A stretch of DNA of 64,000 nucleotides from Gordonibacter pamelaeae (lineage in GTDB: Bacteria; Actinomycetota; Coriobacteriia; Coriobacteriales; Eggerthellaceae): NCBI RefSeq assembly GCF_042665095.1, contig NZ_JBHTBV010000002.1; one strand, written 5' to 3'. The notes under the pieces were generated by a model. It was not told the DNA's origin. It ran no database searches and saw only the letters and a program-made list of their open reading frames with translations. The position numbers and the translations under genes were made by a program. Positions 51,395 through 60,452 of the stretch are shown piece by piece (positions within the stretch are counted from its first letter, which is position 1; every line of letters begins with the position of its first letter).

Positions 51395-52339
51395 ATGGAA
51401 CACATCGTCCTCGAATATGACGAGAGCACGCGCACCGCGCTCGTCGTCGCCACGTCCAACAAACGCGAGCCCGTCCTGAGCGGGCACGCCTCGCCCTACA
51501 TCGTCGCCGACGGATACGATTTCGAGTCCCGTTCCTGGGGAGCCGGGCACTACTTCACCGATATCGCCGCGGCCAAGATCGACTACGAGCGCTCGTGCCG
51601 CCATTCCTATCCTCTAGCGGAGGGCAAGCTGCGCGATGACGAGTTCTGCACGATCCGCTGGTGCCGCGAGGATGTCGCCACCGCGCTCTCCGAATACCTC
51701 TCCTACCCCATCCCCGCCACCAAAAAGAATATCGATGACGTGGTCGGTCAGCTCATGGCGCACGGCAGCTTCCAGGACCGCTCCATCGAGAACGGCTGGG
51801 AGACCATCAGCGCCATCATCGACGAGGATGCGCTCGACCTTGGTCTCTCGACAAAACAGGGCGTGGACTTCTACAAGGATGCCTTCGGACACTGGAATTC
51901 CACCGAGGCCATCGTCTGGCCGAGCAGCGAGGGTGACGCCGCGTTCGTCATGGCGGTACCCGCCGACAGCGAGGACGGCGACCTTGCGGTCTACAAGATC
52001 GATGCCTGCCTCATCGGGGACGACGAGATCACCGTCGACGATATCGAGCGATTGGGCGGTAAACGCGAGCTGTGCGTGTATAAGCATGGCTTCGACGGCA
52101 TCGAGGCCATCCGCAACTTCGCCAACCGCGTCGCGGTCGATAGGTTCGACGAGCGTTTCGGGGTCAACAACCTGTACGGCGATCTGCCCGATCTCGCCCC
52201 GACGCTGCGCAAGGTGACCGAGGGTGCCCGCACGACCGTGCAGACGCCCCGCGACCCGCAGGCCATCGCCGCGGCCGCGCTGTCGGCCGCCGAGGGCGGC
52301 GCGAAGGGCGCCGTCGACCACGTCGGCAACAAGCACTGA
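51395..52339 (+). CDS. Unknown protein, paralog family C member 1, with tail
   Basis: A 314-aa acidic protein behind TAAGGAG. The N-terminal module MEHIVLEYDESTRTALVVAT, SPYIVADGYDFESRSWGAGH and AKIDYERSCRHSYPL is shared with the next three genes. Residues about 95-140 (YPIPATKKNIDDVVGQLMAH, FQDRSIENGWETI) and 215-250 (VDDIERLGGKRELCVYKHGF) are shared only with 53025. It ends AIAAAALSAAEGGAKGAVD then GNKH, a clear tail. Function unknown. Confidence 0.7.
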   Translation: MEHIVLEYDESTRTALVVATSNKREPVLSGHASPYIVADGYDFESRSWGAGHYFTDIAAAKIDYERSCRHSYPLAEGKLRDDEFCTIRWCREDVATALSEYLSYPIPATKKNIDDVVGQLMAHGSFQDRSIENGWETISAIIDEDALDLGLSTKQGVDFYKDAFGHWNSTEAIVWPSSEGDAAFVMAVPADSEDGDLAVYKIDACLIGDDEITVDDIERLGGKRELCVYKHGFDGIEAIRNFANRVAVDRFDERFGVNNLYGDLPDLAPTLRKVTEGARTTVQTPRDPQAIAAAALSAAEGGAKGAVDHVGNKH

Positions 52340-52348
52340 GTTCACTTT

Positions 52349-52384
52349 GCCGCGGCAGGCGGTTCCTGCCGCGGCGCTTTTCGT
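52349..52384 (+). terminator. Rho-independent terminator
   Basis: GCCGCGGCAGG-cggtt-CCTGCCGCGGC followed by GCTTTTCGTTT between family C members 1 and 2. Confidence 0.75.
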
Positions 52385-52398
52385 TTGGGAGTTTCAAC

Positions 52399-52983
52399 AT
52401 GGATGGAACTATCGATTTCATCGTCCTCGAGCACGACGACGTCGCCGGATGCGCCCTCATCGCCGGTGCCGTCGACGGGGTCGTGCCGGCCATCGACGGG
52501 CACAACACGCCCTACGTCGTCGCCATGGGATACGACCATGCGACCCGCAACTGGGAGGACTGCACGCTATACGACGACATCGTGAAAGCGAAACTCACCT
52601 ACGAGGGATTGCGCGGGCGGGGATACCCGCTTGACGGGGCCATGCGCCGGGACGATTCCGCCACGTTGGATATCCGCGAGCTCACCGATGCGGAGCTCGC
52701 AATCGAAATCGAGAAGGCGGGCGCCGCAATGGTCGAGCACGTCGATGCCCATATGGCGCATGTCCACGGCCTCGGCGGCGGCGATGGCGACAGCGCCGCA
52801 TACTACGCCGCCCGGAAAAGGTACGCAGACCTCCGGCTCGAGAAAGACCGCAGACTCCGCGCACCGATAGATCGCGGACAGAGGGAAAGTCAACGCGAGC
52901 CGCAAGCCATGGCCGCAGCAGCCGCCAAAGCCGCGCTGCATTGCGATGGGGCCGAGCTCGGACGAGGCGGCAAGAAGCAATAG
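52399..52983 (+). CDS. Unknown protein, family C member 2, with tail
   Basis: A 194-aa protein; GGGAG ahead of the ATG. Residues 5-80 match family C (DFIVLEHDDVAGCALIAGAV, TPYVVAMGYDHATRNWEDCT, AKLTYEGLRGRGYPL). The second half is different and helical (ELTDAELAIEIEKAGAAMVE, YYAARKRYADLRLEKDRRLR), then the tail AMAAAAAKAALHCDGAELG with GGKKQ. Shows one head module combined with a new middle and the common tail. Confidence 0.7.
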   Translation: MDGTIDFIVLEHDDVAGCALIAGAVDGVVPAIDGHNTPYVVAMGYDHATRNWEDCTLYDDIVKAKLTYEGLRGRGYPLDGAMRRDDSATLDIRELTDAELAIEIEKAGAAMVEHVDAHMAHVHGLGGGDGDSAAYYAARKRYADLRLEKDRRLRAPIDRGQRESQREPQAMAAAAAKAALHCDGAELGRGGKKQ

Positions 52984-53024
52984 GACAGCCACACCGCCCG
53001 CGGCAATATGATTGGAGTATCGAA

Positions 53025-53990
53025 ATGGAGACCGTCCCGCACGTCGTCCTAGAGTACGACAAATGGAGCGATTGCGCGCTGGTCGCGTTGACCGACGACG
53101 CTCACTCGGCAGTGCGCGACGGCACCGACATGCCCTATCTCGTCACGAGCGGCTACCACCGCGGATCGCGCACCTGGGCCAGGGCTACACCGTTCGGCGA
53201 CATCACGCGCGCCAAGGTCGTCTTCGAGCACCGTGTCGGCCGCGACTACGCCCCCAACGAAGGCAGGCTCCACGACGACGAGGTCATCGCCTGCCGCTGG
53301 CGCCGTGGCGATATCGCCGGGGTCCTGGAGGAGTCGCTTGACTACCCCATCCCCGCGACGAAGGAGAACATCGATACCGCTATCGGGCAGATCGCGCATG
53401 TCCAGGACCGCCTCATTGAGGATGGATGGAGGGAGATCGCCGATTCCATCCGCAAAGAACGTCTCGACTTAGGTCTCGGCAGCTCCCAGGCGGATAACTT
53501 CTACAGGGGCGTCTACGACGTGACCGCGCACCATAATTCGATGTTCTGGCCGTCGGGCGACGGCAGCGCGGTGCATGTGTCCCATTGCCGCCTGGGAGAC
53601 GGCCCCTCGTTCGGGCTCACCGTCCGAACGATCCCGGCCGCGGCCATCGGCAACGAACCCGTCACCTTCGAGAAGATCGACCGACTGGGTGGGAAAATCG
53701 AGCTTTGCGTGGATAACATCGGTCAGGACATCGAGAAGGTCCGCGCCTTCGCCGGCTCATCGCCCGTCGTCCGCGCCTTCGTCGAACCCCTTTGCGCCTA
53801 TATCCCGGAGCCGAGCGATTCGGTCAGGGAGGCAAAACGCGACATCTCGCCCTACCTGCGGCAGACCGCGCAGCGCTGCCAGCGCATCTCGCACCCGATC
53901 GACCCGGACGAGTCGGCATCGTCGGCGAGATGCGCCACATTCGGCGGCGCGGCGGCCCTGCCGGCACATCGCGGGTATAAGCACCGGTAA
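53025..53990 (+). CDS. Unknown protein, family C member 3
   Basis: A 321-aa protein; TTGGAG ahead. It is collinear with member 1 over most of its length: VPHVVLEYDKWSDCALVALT, YPIPATKENIDTAIGQIAH, VQDRLIEDGWREIADSI and FEKIDRLGGKIELCVDNIGQ. The end, ESASSARCATFGGAAALPAH then GYKHR, keeps a basic-His terminus but the Ala-Lys helix is eroded. Function unknown. Confidence 0.7.
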   Translation: METVPHVVLEYDKWSDCALVALTDDAHSAVRDGTDMPYLVTSGYHRGSRTWARATPFGDITRAKVVFEHRVGRDYAPNEGRLHDDEVIACRWRRGDIAGVLEESLDYPIPATKENIDTAIGQIAHVQDRLIEDGWREIADSIRKERLDLGLGSSQADNFYRGVYDVTAHHNSMFWPSGDGSAVHVSHCRLGDGPSFGLTVRTIPAAAIGNEPVTFEKIDRLGGKIELCVDNIGQDIEKVRAFAGSSPVVRAFVEPLCAYIPEPSDSVREAKRDISPYLRQTAQRCQRISHPIDPDESASSARCATFGGAAALPAHRGYKHR

Positions 53991-54040
53991 CCTCGCGGCG
54001 GACGTCTTTGTCCCCCGCCCTATACGTTAGGAGTCACAAC

Positions 54041-54295
54041 ATGAACGACAAGCTGGACCATTTCGTCCTCGAGTACGACGGCGAGAGCGGTATCGCGCTG
54101 CTCGCGATGACCGAGGGCGACGGCAGCCGCATCGCGGACGGCGCGGGCCTTCCGTATGCCTTGGCCCGCGGCTACGACGCGGATGCACGCACCTGGGAGT
54201 CGATCGAGCCCTTCGTCGACGTGACGCGCGTCAAACTCCGCTACGAGAAGGCCTGCGGACGCGAGTACGTGCCCACCGGCGGCAAGAAGCTCTAG
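54041..54295 (+). CDS. Minimal family C protein: head module plus terminal tail residues
   Basis: An 84-aa protein behind TTAGGAGTC. It consists of the family C head alone (KLDHFVLEYDGESGIALLAM, LPYALARGYDADARTWESIE, VKLRYEKACGREYVP) joined directly to TGGKKL. This is the shortest demonstration that head and terminal signal are separate modules; it could also be a deletion derivative. The next gene starts 6 bp later. Confidence 0.68.
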   Translation: MNDKLDHFVLEYDGESGIALLAMTEGDGSRIADGAGLPYALARGYDADARTWESIEPFVDVTRVKLRYEKACGREYVPTGGKKL

Positions 54296-54301
54296 CACGC
54301 C

Positions 54302-55918
54302 ATGGCCACCCCGACCGTCCGAACGGTAAACGCGCAAAACCAAAACCATCTGGTCCATGCCGCCTCGAACGAGGCGGGATGGCGGCGCTATCTTGAGACG
54401 CTTTCCAGGCACACGGGATGCGCCAACGCCTTCTACAACCTGTCCGCGATGAACTGTGCGGGGCTCGCCGCATCCGATTGGCACGAATCCCGCGAGATCC
54501 TGCCCATCGCCACATGGAAGTCCCTCTTCCCCGGCGCGGACATCAAGCCCGCCGACGGGTGCACGGGCGTCTACGGCGTCAAGTCCAGGCCGCGCGGCTC
54601 GGGCGGCGGGCTGTTCTATGTCGACGAGCTGTTCCCGCCCGCGCTTCTCGTTGGACTGCCTCCCACGATGCTCAGGGGCGCGGCCCGCGTTCTCGACCTC
54701 TCGGTCGATATCGCGGCGGCGTCATGGAGCGACGCCAAGGCCGGGCTGTACCGTATAGTCAACGTCGCCGACATGGACAGCGACGTCGGCGCGGCGCCGG
54801 AGGCCGAGCGCGTGCCGGTCGCATGGGGCGACCTCGACCAGAACACCCGCTTCGTCATCGAGGCGCACTTCCGCGCCCAGGGTCCCGGGTGCGCCAGCCC
54901 CGTGCTTCCGCCCGACGACGTGAAGGGCAAGGCCTCCTCGCTCAAGATGTACGTCAACGAGATCGTGAAGACCGCGGCGCCCCTTATCAAGCAGATGCGC
55001 AACGGCTACCGCGCGGCCTTCGAGAGGCACCGCCGGAACATCATCCCCGAAAGCGGTCCAGATAGGAATAACGGCCCCGATGCCGCCATCGGCGGCGCCG
55101 GGGTGAAGGCGGGGGACGTGCAGGAATCCCACCCCGACGAAGGCGGCGACCGCCCTGCACCGGTGGAAGCCAAGGAAGACCGCGGCGGCCCGGGCGTCGA
55201 TGTGGGCAACCTAGCTCGGGAGCCCATCGAGAGGGCCATGAGGGCGATCGGCAGGCACTCCAGGGCGGATGGCGATCGGGTGGATATGGAGACCGCGGCC
55301 TCCCTCTCTTCGGAAACCGCCGGGGACGCCGGCACCATCGGCCGACACTTCGCGCGGAAGGGCGAGACCGCTGACTCCCCCGTGGCCGGCGACCAGGTCG
55401 GGAGCCGTAAGGGGGCGGATGTCAAGACGGTTTCCCGCCCGGAGGCCCCTCCCGTGCCGTTGCGGGCCGCAGGGACCGACGATAGAGGTCCCGACGTGAA
55501 ACCAGTTCGGGACACAGCCGGAGATGCAGGCGGGGCCGTGCCGGCCAGAGAGGGCGGACGGATCTCCGAATCGCGCACAGAGGCCCATGAGCGCCGACGT
55601 GAGCGCCTGGGGCGCCACGGACGGCCGTCCGAGCGCGGTGCGGACGATGGCGGAGAGGTCGATACCATGCGCCCACATGGGCGGCGCTACCGCCGCATGG
55701 ATGGCGAGGATGCGGACGGCAACGGGCCCGAGCGCCATGCGATGCGCCGGCGGCGCGCCGTCGAGGCCAAGCCCGCGCCCGAGGCGCCGCCCGAGAAGTA
55801 CTACCCGCACGGCCGCCCGCCACGGGAGACCGCGGGGCACGCTAAGAGCGCAGCGGCCCGGACCGCAAAGGACCGCGGAAAGAAGAAGAAACCGCCGACT
55901 GGCAAGGGCTCGTCGTAA
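54302..55918 (+). CDS. ArdC-like N-terminal domain protein with long basic disordered tail
   Basis: A 538-aa protein. Residues about 20-110 resemble the ArdC-type N-terminal (DUF1738) ssDNA-binding antirestriction domain: GWRRYLETLSRHTGCANAFY, EILPIATWKSLFPGADIKPA, then GCTGVYGVKSRPRG. Residues 160-245 are helical. From about 250 on the chain is low complexity with alternating charged and Gly/Pro residues, ending very basic (KDRGKKKKPPTGKG). ArdC protects entering single-stranded plasmid DNA. The match is by pattern and moderate; a single-strand DNA-binding role suits the basic C-terminus. Translation probably couples with the 54041 gene since no clear ribosome binding site is seen. Confidence 0.5.
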   Translation: MATPTVRTVNAQNQNHLVHAASNEAGWRRYLETLSRHTGCANAFYNLSAMNCAGLAASDWHESREILPIATWKSLFPGADIKPADGCTGVYGVKSRPRGSGGGLFYVDELFPPALLVGLPPTMLRGAARVLDLSVDIAAASWSDAKAGLYRIVNVADMDSDVGAAPEAERVPVAWGDLDQNTRFVIEAHFRAQGPGCASPVLPPDDVKGKASSLKMYVNEIVKTAAPLIKQMRNGYRAAFERHRRNIIPESGPDRNNGPDAAIGGAGVKAGDVQESHPDEGGDRPAPVEAKEDRGGPGVDVGNLAREPIERAMRAIGRHSRADGDRVDMETAASLSSETAGDAGTIGRHFARKGETADSPVAGDQVGSRKGADVKTVSRPEAPPVPLRAAGTDDRGPDVKPVRDTAGDAGGAVPAREGGRISESRTEAHERRRERLGRHGRPSERGADDGGEVDTMRPHGRRYRRMDGEDADGNGPERHAMRRRRAVEAKPAPEAPPEKYYPHGRPPRETAGHAKSAAARTAKDRGKKKKPPTGKGSS

Positions 55919-55932
55919 GGAGATTGGTCTAT

Positions 55933-56346
55933 ATGGTTGAAAGACTCGAGGCGGCGGCCGAGACCGGCGCCGAATACTACATGGTGACGGTCTCCGAGTC
56001 CGTCACCTTCAGCTATCCCGCGCTCGCCACGGACGCCGAGGCTGCCCGCGAGAAGGTCGCCGCGCTCATCGAGGCGGGACGCGTCCGCGCTCCGCTCGAC
56101 CTGGTCGGGGCGCCGTGCCGCCGCGAGGGAATCGAGGTCGTGGATGCCGTGGAGTCCGAGGACCTGAGCTGTAGGCAGGTCTGCGCCCAGACGCTCACGC
56201 CGGGCGAGGCCGAACGGCTCGTGGACGACGTCGAGGCCGGAAAGCTCTACGAGAAGACGCCTCCGCAGATGGCGCATGCCGCCAAGTCGATCCTCAAGAA
56301 GACCGGCTCGGGCAAGCTGACGCCGACCAAGCGGCAGAGGAAGTGA
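55933..56346 (+). CDS. Unknown small protein with basic C-terminus
   Basis: A 137-aa protein; AAGGAG 10 nt before ATG 55933. The N-terminal 55 residues, YYMVTVSESVTFSYPALATD and REKVAALIEAGRVRAPLDL, look like a small alpha/beta domain. The end MAHAAKSILKKTGSGKLTP plus KRQRK is basic and partly resembles the Ala-Lys element of the shared tail. Its stop is 5 bp from a palindrome module. Function unknown. Confidence 0.6.
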   Translation: MVERLEAAAETGAEYYMVTVSESVTFSYPALATDAEAAREKVAALIEAGRVRAPLDLVGAPCRREGIEVVDAVESEDLSCRQVCAQTLTPGEAERLVDDVEAGKLYEKTPPQMAHAAKSILKKTGSGKLTPTKRQRK

Positions 56347-56351
56347 CCGGG

Positions 56352-56410
56352 TTCCCGTTCGGGAGCCTTACGGGCCGCCGGACCGCATCGCGGGACGGCG
56401 GCCCTACCAT
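56352..56410 (+). promoter_or_regulatory. Palindrome-39-TACCAT promoter module
   Basis: TTCCCGTTCGGGAG (56352-56365), exactly 39 bp, TACCAT-C (56405-56410); start codon 59 bp downstream. A GCCGG/CCGGC hairpin lies in the leader. Confidence 0.65.
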
Positions 56411-56469
56411 CTCGGGTATCAGAGCGCCGGCTTTTGGGTGCCGGCCTTCTCGGATTGGAGCGCATCGAT

Positions 56470-58167
56470 ATGGACGCAAGCGGACAGAACTACAAGGACA
56501 CTTTCAGATATACCGATGTGGAGTACACGCCCGACGGCCATACGGACGTGTACCGCTGGGACGATTTCCTCGGGATCGCGGGCGGCCACGTCTACAGCGC
56601 CATGGATACCATCGATATGGTCTCGACCGGCGGCCAGTACGAAGGGGATGAGCCGGAGCATGCCTATGCCTGCGAGGTCGTCGTGTGCTGCGGTCTTAGC
56701 GACGGAGTCGCACTGTTCCGCCCGGTGTCCCACGACGGGGCGGACCTGATCCAGATCGCGTTCCTGCGCAACGATGTCGACGACGCCACCGGGGCGTACA
56801 CCGAGCGATTCGAGGCGGGGTCGTTCGACTTGCCTGCCGCCGACCTCCCGCGTTCCGAGTCCAGGGTCGACCTCCTGGAGTATTTCAGCGGAAGGTCGTT
56901 CAAGCACACGCCCGGCGTGAACCGCGGGCTCGACCCGCGCGAGGCGGTCGATTCCATCGAAGACGCCATCGGATGCGATCTTGGACTGTTCGACGGTTTC
57001 TGGCTCGGTGTGCCCGGCGAGGCGGATATGCGCGTCGGACCCTATACGAAGAAGAGCCTCCTCGACTTCTCGTATTACGCCAAGGAGCTGTCGTGCAGAT
57101 ACGGGCTCGCCGATAGCGATATCCTCGAAATCGCCCGGCACCTGCCCGAGGACTGCCCCGACCGCCTCGCGGCGGTAAAGGCCTATCTCGATTGCGAGTA
57201 CGTGCCGGACGGCAATGCGTCCGATGAGAGGGCCTACCGATGGGGCGACTTCCTCGACATTGCGGGCGGCAACGCCCGCTACGCTGCCATGCTCATCGAC
57301 AGGACCTCGCCTGGCGAGCCCGAAGAGGGGCTTCACCCCGAGACGCTGGTCGACCAGGATATCCGCGAGACCGAGACCTTCACGCTCGCCGGGCGGCCCA
57401 TCGCCCCGGAGGACATCTACGACCTCCCCCGGACCGTTCATGGGCTCTATAAGGAGCTTACGGTCAACGTCGACCGCTCAGGCAGGCTTGTCCGGGACTG
57501 GCGCGGCTTTTCCGCCGACGCCGATGCGGACGACGTGCTGCGCGCGATCGAGGCTGCGTTCGGCGAGACCGAGTACAGCCGCGCGGGAACCGTGCTCGGC
57601 GCCTATGCCGACGACACGTTCATGTCATCCTTCTATTTGGCGCAGGATGCCGCGCGCGACGTCACGCCGCTCACGCCCTGGGAGGACGAGGACGGCGTTG
57701 CGTTTCTGTCGCGCACCCTAGATGCCGGTGCGGGCGCGACCGTCCCCTGCCTTTGGTACTGCATGCGTGACGGGGAGGAGGGCTTCGAGGTCGGCGGCGT
57801 CAAGCTCGACTGCTCGAATATCGGTTTCGACGAGGTCGCCTCCGCGGCGGCCTCCAACGGCCTCGACAGCGTTCTCGCCTATCTCGAGGATTCCCCCCGC
57901 GGCCTGGAGCCGCTGTGCGACATCGCCGTGCGCCGCGCCGATGGCGGGCAGGCCGATGCGGTCAAGCACTTCGGCAACCAGGATGAGGCCATGGCCATGC
58001 TCAGCGCGATCACGGGATGCAGAATCCAGGCCTACGGCACCGACACCCTCATCTATCGCGCCTCGCTCGGCAGCTCTGCGGCGGCGAAGCTCGCCGCGGG
58101 GGCGCTCGCGATGAAGGATCGCCTCAGCGGGCGCGGTGACGCTGTCGAGATCGGCCGCCGTCTCTAG
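56470..58167 (+). CDS. Unknown very acidic protein with internal duplication and tail
   Basis: A 565-aa protein, ATG 56470 behind TTGGAG. It is strongly Asp/Glu-rich throughout. An internal repeat is plain: VEYTPDGHTDVYRWDDFLGI then AGGHVYSAMDTID near residue 20, and CEYVPDGNASDERAYRWGDF then LDIAGGNARYAAMLID near residue 245. Charge and repetition would suit a DNA-mimic or a binding scaffold, but no family is recognised. It ends SSAAAKLAAGALAMKDRLSG and GRRL, a variant of the shared tail. Followed by a strong terminator. Confidence 0.7.
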   Translation: MDASGQNYKDTFRYTDVEYTPDGHTDVYRWDDFLGIAGGHVYSAMDTIDMVSTGGQYEGDEPEHAYACEVVVCCGLSDGVALFRPVSHDGADLIQIAFLRNDVDDATGAYTERFEAGSFDLPAADLPRSESRVDLLEYFSGRSFKHTPGVNRGLDPREAVDSIEDAIGCDLGLFDGFWLGVPGEADMRVGPYTKKSLLDFSYYAKELSCRYGLADSDILEIARHLPEDCPDRLAAVKAYLDCEYVPDGNASDERAYRWGDFLDIAGGNARYAAMLIDRTSPGEPEEGLHPETLVDQDIRETETFTLAGRPIAPEDIYDLPRTVHGLYKELTVNVDRSGRLVRDWRGFSADADADDVLRAIEAAFGETEYSRAGTVLGAYADDTFMSSFYLAQDAARDVTPLTPWEDEDGVAFLSRTLDAGAGATVPCLWYCMRDGEEGFEVGGVKLDCSNIGFDEVASAAASNGLDSVLAYLEDSPRGLEPLCDIAVRRADGGQADAVKHFGNQDEAMAMLSAITGCRIQAYGTDTLIYRASLGSSAAAKLAAGALAMKDRLSGRGDAVEIGRRL

Positions 58168-58193
58168 GGGGCCGGCTCGCGGAAGGCGTTTTC

Positions 58194-58225
58194 GGCCCCG
58201 GGCCCTTTCGAGTCCGGGGCCTTTT
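58194..58225 (+). terminator. Rho-independent terminator
   Basis: GGCCCCGG ... CCGGGGCC hairpin followed by TTTT, 26 bp after the previous stop. Confidence 0.75.
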
Positions 58226-58254
58226 GAGCGCAAGACCTCGGCAGGTCCGTCGGC

Positions 58255-58313
58255 TTCCCGTACGGGAAATGGTGACCATGGCTGCGGCTGGCGGCGATGC
58301 GGGCGGGTACTAT
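58255..58313 (+). promoter_or_regulatory. Palindrome-39-TACTAT promoter module
   Basis: TTCCCGTACGGGAA, a perfect 14-bp palindrome (58255-58268), exactly 39 bp, GGG-TACTAT-C (58308-58313); start codon 61 bp downstream. Confidence 0.7.
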
Positions 58314-58374
58314 CGGGTTATAGCGGTGACCGGGTCGGTCCCGTGCCTTCCTTCTCAACCGAAAGGACTTCTCC

Positions 58375-59310
58375 ATGGATCTCTTCATGCCCGCGGAACG
58401 CGTCCTCTACGACCGGGCCTACTATCTCTCCGATGAGGCGGTGGATGATTATAACGAATATATAGCGGACCGAGACGGCGTCAATGTCGATGTGGTGTCC
58501 TCCCTCGATTTCTTTATGAATGAGGTTTGGAAAGAGATCGATTACGCCATCGACAACGACCTCTCCGACGAAATCTCCTGTTTCGATCGCATGCTGCGCG
58601 ACTTGAAATGCGGCGGCGACCCGGAACACCCGACCGAGATCTCCGTGGTCGCCAAGGGGACGGTCGAGCGCTGGGACGAGCCTTCACGCGGGCTGGTCGT
58701 GGCCGACTCCCTGCTTTCCCTCGCACAGGGCACCGGCAGCGCGGATGCCCTCAAGGATTGCCAAATCGACCGCCTCGTGGACACGAACGGCGAGTTCCAT
58801 ATCGAGGCCTCCCATCATGACGGCTCCGTCAATCTGGACGTCCGGCTCATCTCCGGGGTCTCGTACGATGCCAAGGGGTTCAAGCTCGGCGGCGAATATT
58901 ATGCGCCCGGCAAAATGGACCTGGTCGATTTCTATATCCTCCTGGATAACCTCTACGACTCGCCCGATGTCGGGCCGTGCTCGCTGCCGCGTTTTTCGGA
59001 GCGCGCCTACGGCACGGCGCGGGAGTCCTACCGCTTCGGGGAGACGGCGTTCGATATCTACCAGGTTGCCGATTCCCCCGATCGGCCCTACTTGGTGAAG
59101 ATCTCGACGGGTGAAGGTGCCTGCAAGGATGCAGGACTCCGGTTCGCCTCCGTCGGCGAGGCCAAAGCGTGGTGCCATCGGTACTCCCTGCGCGAGCTCG
59201 CCGAGGACGATAAGAAGCCCGAGCCGGCCGTCTTCGCCGCCGCGGCGAAGACGGCCGCCGGGTGCTCCGGCGGGGACGGTGCCGGAGATGCCGGCGCGAT
59301 CAAGCTGTAA
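58375..59310 (+). CDS. Unknown acidic protein with tail
   Basis: A 311-aa acidic protein after GAAAGGAC. Segments: YYLSDEAVDDYNEYIADRDG, DGSVNLDVRLISGVSYDAKG, ETAFDIYQVADSPDRPYLVK. The C-terminal part LRFASVGEAKAWCHRYSL is a compact helix, followed by VFAAAAKTAAGCSGGDGAG and GAIKL, a textbook copy of the shared tail. Operon with the next gene (23-bp gap). Function unknown. Confidence 0.7.
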   Translation: MDLFMPAERVLYDRAYYLSDEAVDDYNEYIADRDGVNVDVVSSLDFFMNEVWKEIDYAIDNDLSDEISCFDRMLRDLKCGGDPEHPTEISVVAKGTVERWDEPSRGLVVADSLLSLAQGTGSADALKDCQIDRLVDTNGEFHIEASHHDGSVNLDVRLISGVSYDAKGFKLGGEYYAPGKMDLVDFYILLDNLYDSPDVGPCSLPRFSERAYGTARESYRFGETAFDIYQVADSPDRPYLVKISTGEGACKDAGLRFASVGEAKAWCHRYSLRELAEDDKKPEPAVFAAAAKTAAGCSGGDGAGDAGAIKL

Positions 59311-59333
59311 AGCGATTTCGAAAGGATAGGGTC

Positions 59334-60452
59334 ATGGCTGAGAATCACGAGCCCGGCAAGTGGAATGCAGTCGTCTGCAACGGCTTCGGTGCCGTCAACG
59401 TCCTCTCCTCCATCAACGTCGAGGAGCTGGGCTGGGACTATACCGAAATGGAGCTCGACCCCACCGGGACCTGCGGGCTCTTCGACGGCATGCTGCTCGA
59501 CTGGGACGACGACACGCCCGAGGAGCGCCGCGAACACGAGGAATTCTTCCCCGATGCGTTCACGGTGGGCGCCCGCATCCTGGCCGACGACTGGGACCAT
59601 GAAATCGGCAACGACGAGGTGCGTTCGCGCTGCTTCCTCATCATCGAGGATGCCGACCAGTTCACCGACCACGATACCGGGCGCGACTGGCTCTGCGAGA
59701 GTACGTTGGCCGACTTCACCGATGTCGAGGCGATGACGTTCTTCCAGAACCTCACGCTCGTGGACTCCCAAGATATCGCGAAGCTCGGCGGGCGCCCGAT
59801 CATCCCGTCCGCGGGACCCGAGGAGTGCCGTGCGGCGGTGCTCGCCTTCAACCGGAAGATGATCCCGCGCCGCCGCGAACGCGGACTCGGTGACATGGCC
59901 GACCCCAGCAGCGTACAGAAGACTGCGCCGGCTCCGAAGCCCGTCATGCCGAAGAGGGAGCAGGTCATCCGCGGGCTCGGAAGGGTCGATTTCTCCGGGC
60001 TCGGATACGGCTGGGGCACGCAGTATCCCGACTCGCTTTCGGTCGATGCCACCGGCATCGATTGCCCGTCGGGTGAGCACAATACCGTCCTGAACTTCTC
60101 CCCCATCACGCATGCCGTCGATGTGAATGGCAGGAAGTTCTTCTGCCATGAAACGACTTTGAGCTATGACCGCAACGCTGATTCGTGGTCCGGCGCCACC
60201 ATCGGGCCGGAATTCTGGACCTTCGACGGCGAGGAGGCCCGTGAGTTCGCCGAGAACATCGGGTTTGATCGCCTGGCGGCGCGCGCGTGCGGCAAGCTCG
60301 GCATCGACGCGCCGGGGCTCAAGGAGCGCGAAGCGCTCCCGATCCCGAAGGCCGCCGATGTAGCGCCCGAGCCCGGTGCGCAGGCTATGGCGGCTAGAGC
60401 CGCGGCCTGCAAAAACGTTTCCGGCGAGGCCGGTGGCGGCAAGCATATCTAG
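59334..60452 (+). CDS. Unknown acidic protein with tail
   Basis: A 372-aa protein; ATG 59334 behind GAAAGGATAGG. The first 130 residues are highly acidic (TEMELDPTGTCGLFDGMLLD, DDWDHEIGNDEVRSRCFLII). FFQNLTLVDSQDIAKLGGRP links it to the 40454 protein. A second part carries RGLGRVDFSGLGYGWGTQYP and SWSGATIGPEFWTFDGEEAR. Tail: AMAARAAACKNVSGEAG and GGKHI. The sequence from GGKHI through the next promoter is repeated after the next gene. Confidence 0.7.
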   Translation: MAENHEPGKWNAVVCNGFGAVNVLSSINVEELGWDYTEMELDPTGTCGLFDGMLLDWDDDTPEERREHEEFFPDAFTVGARILADDWDHEIGNDEVRSRCFLIIEDADQFTDHDTGRDWLCESTLADFTDVEAMTFFQNLTLVDSQDIAKLGGRPIIPSAGPEECRAAVLAFNRKMIPRRRERGLGDMADPSSVQKTAPAPKPVMPKREQVIRGLGRVDFSGLGYGWGTQYPDSLSVDATGIDCPSGEHNTVLNFSPITHAVDVNGRKFFCHETTLSYDRNADSWSGATIGPEFWTFDGEEAREFAENIGFDRLAARACGKLGIDAPGLKEREALPIPKAADVAPEPGAQAMAARAAACKNVSGEAGGGKHI

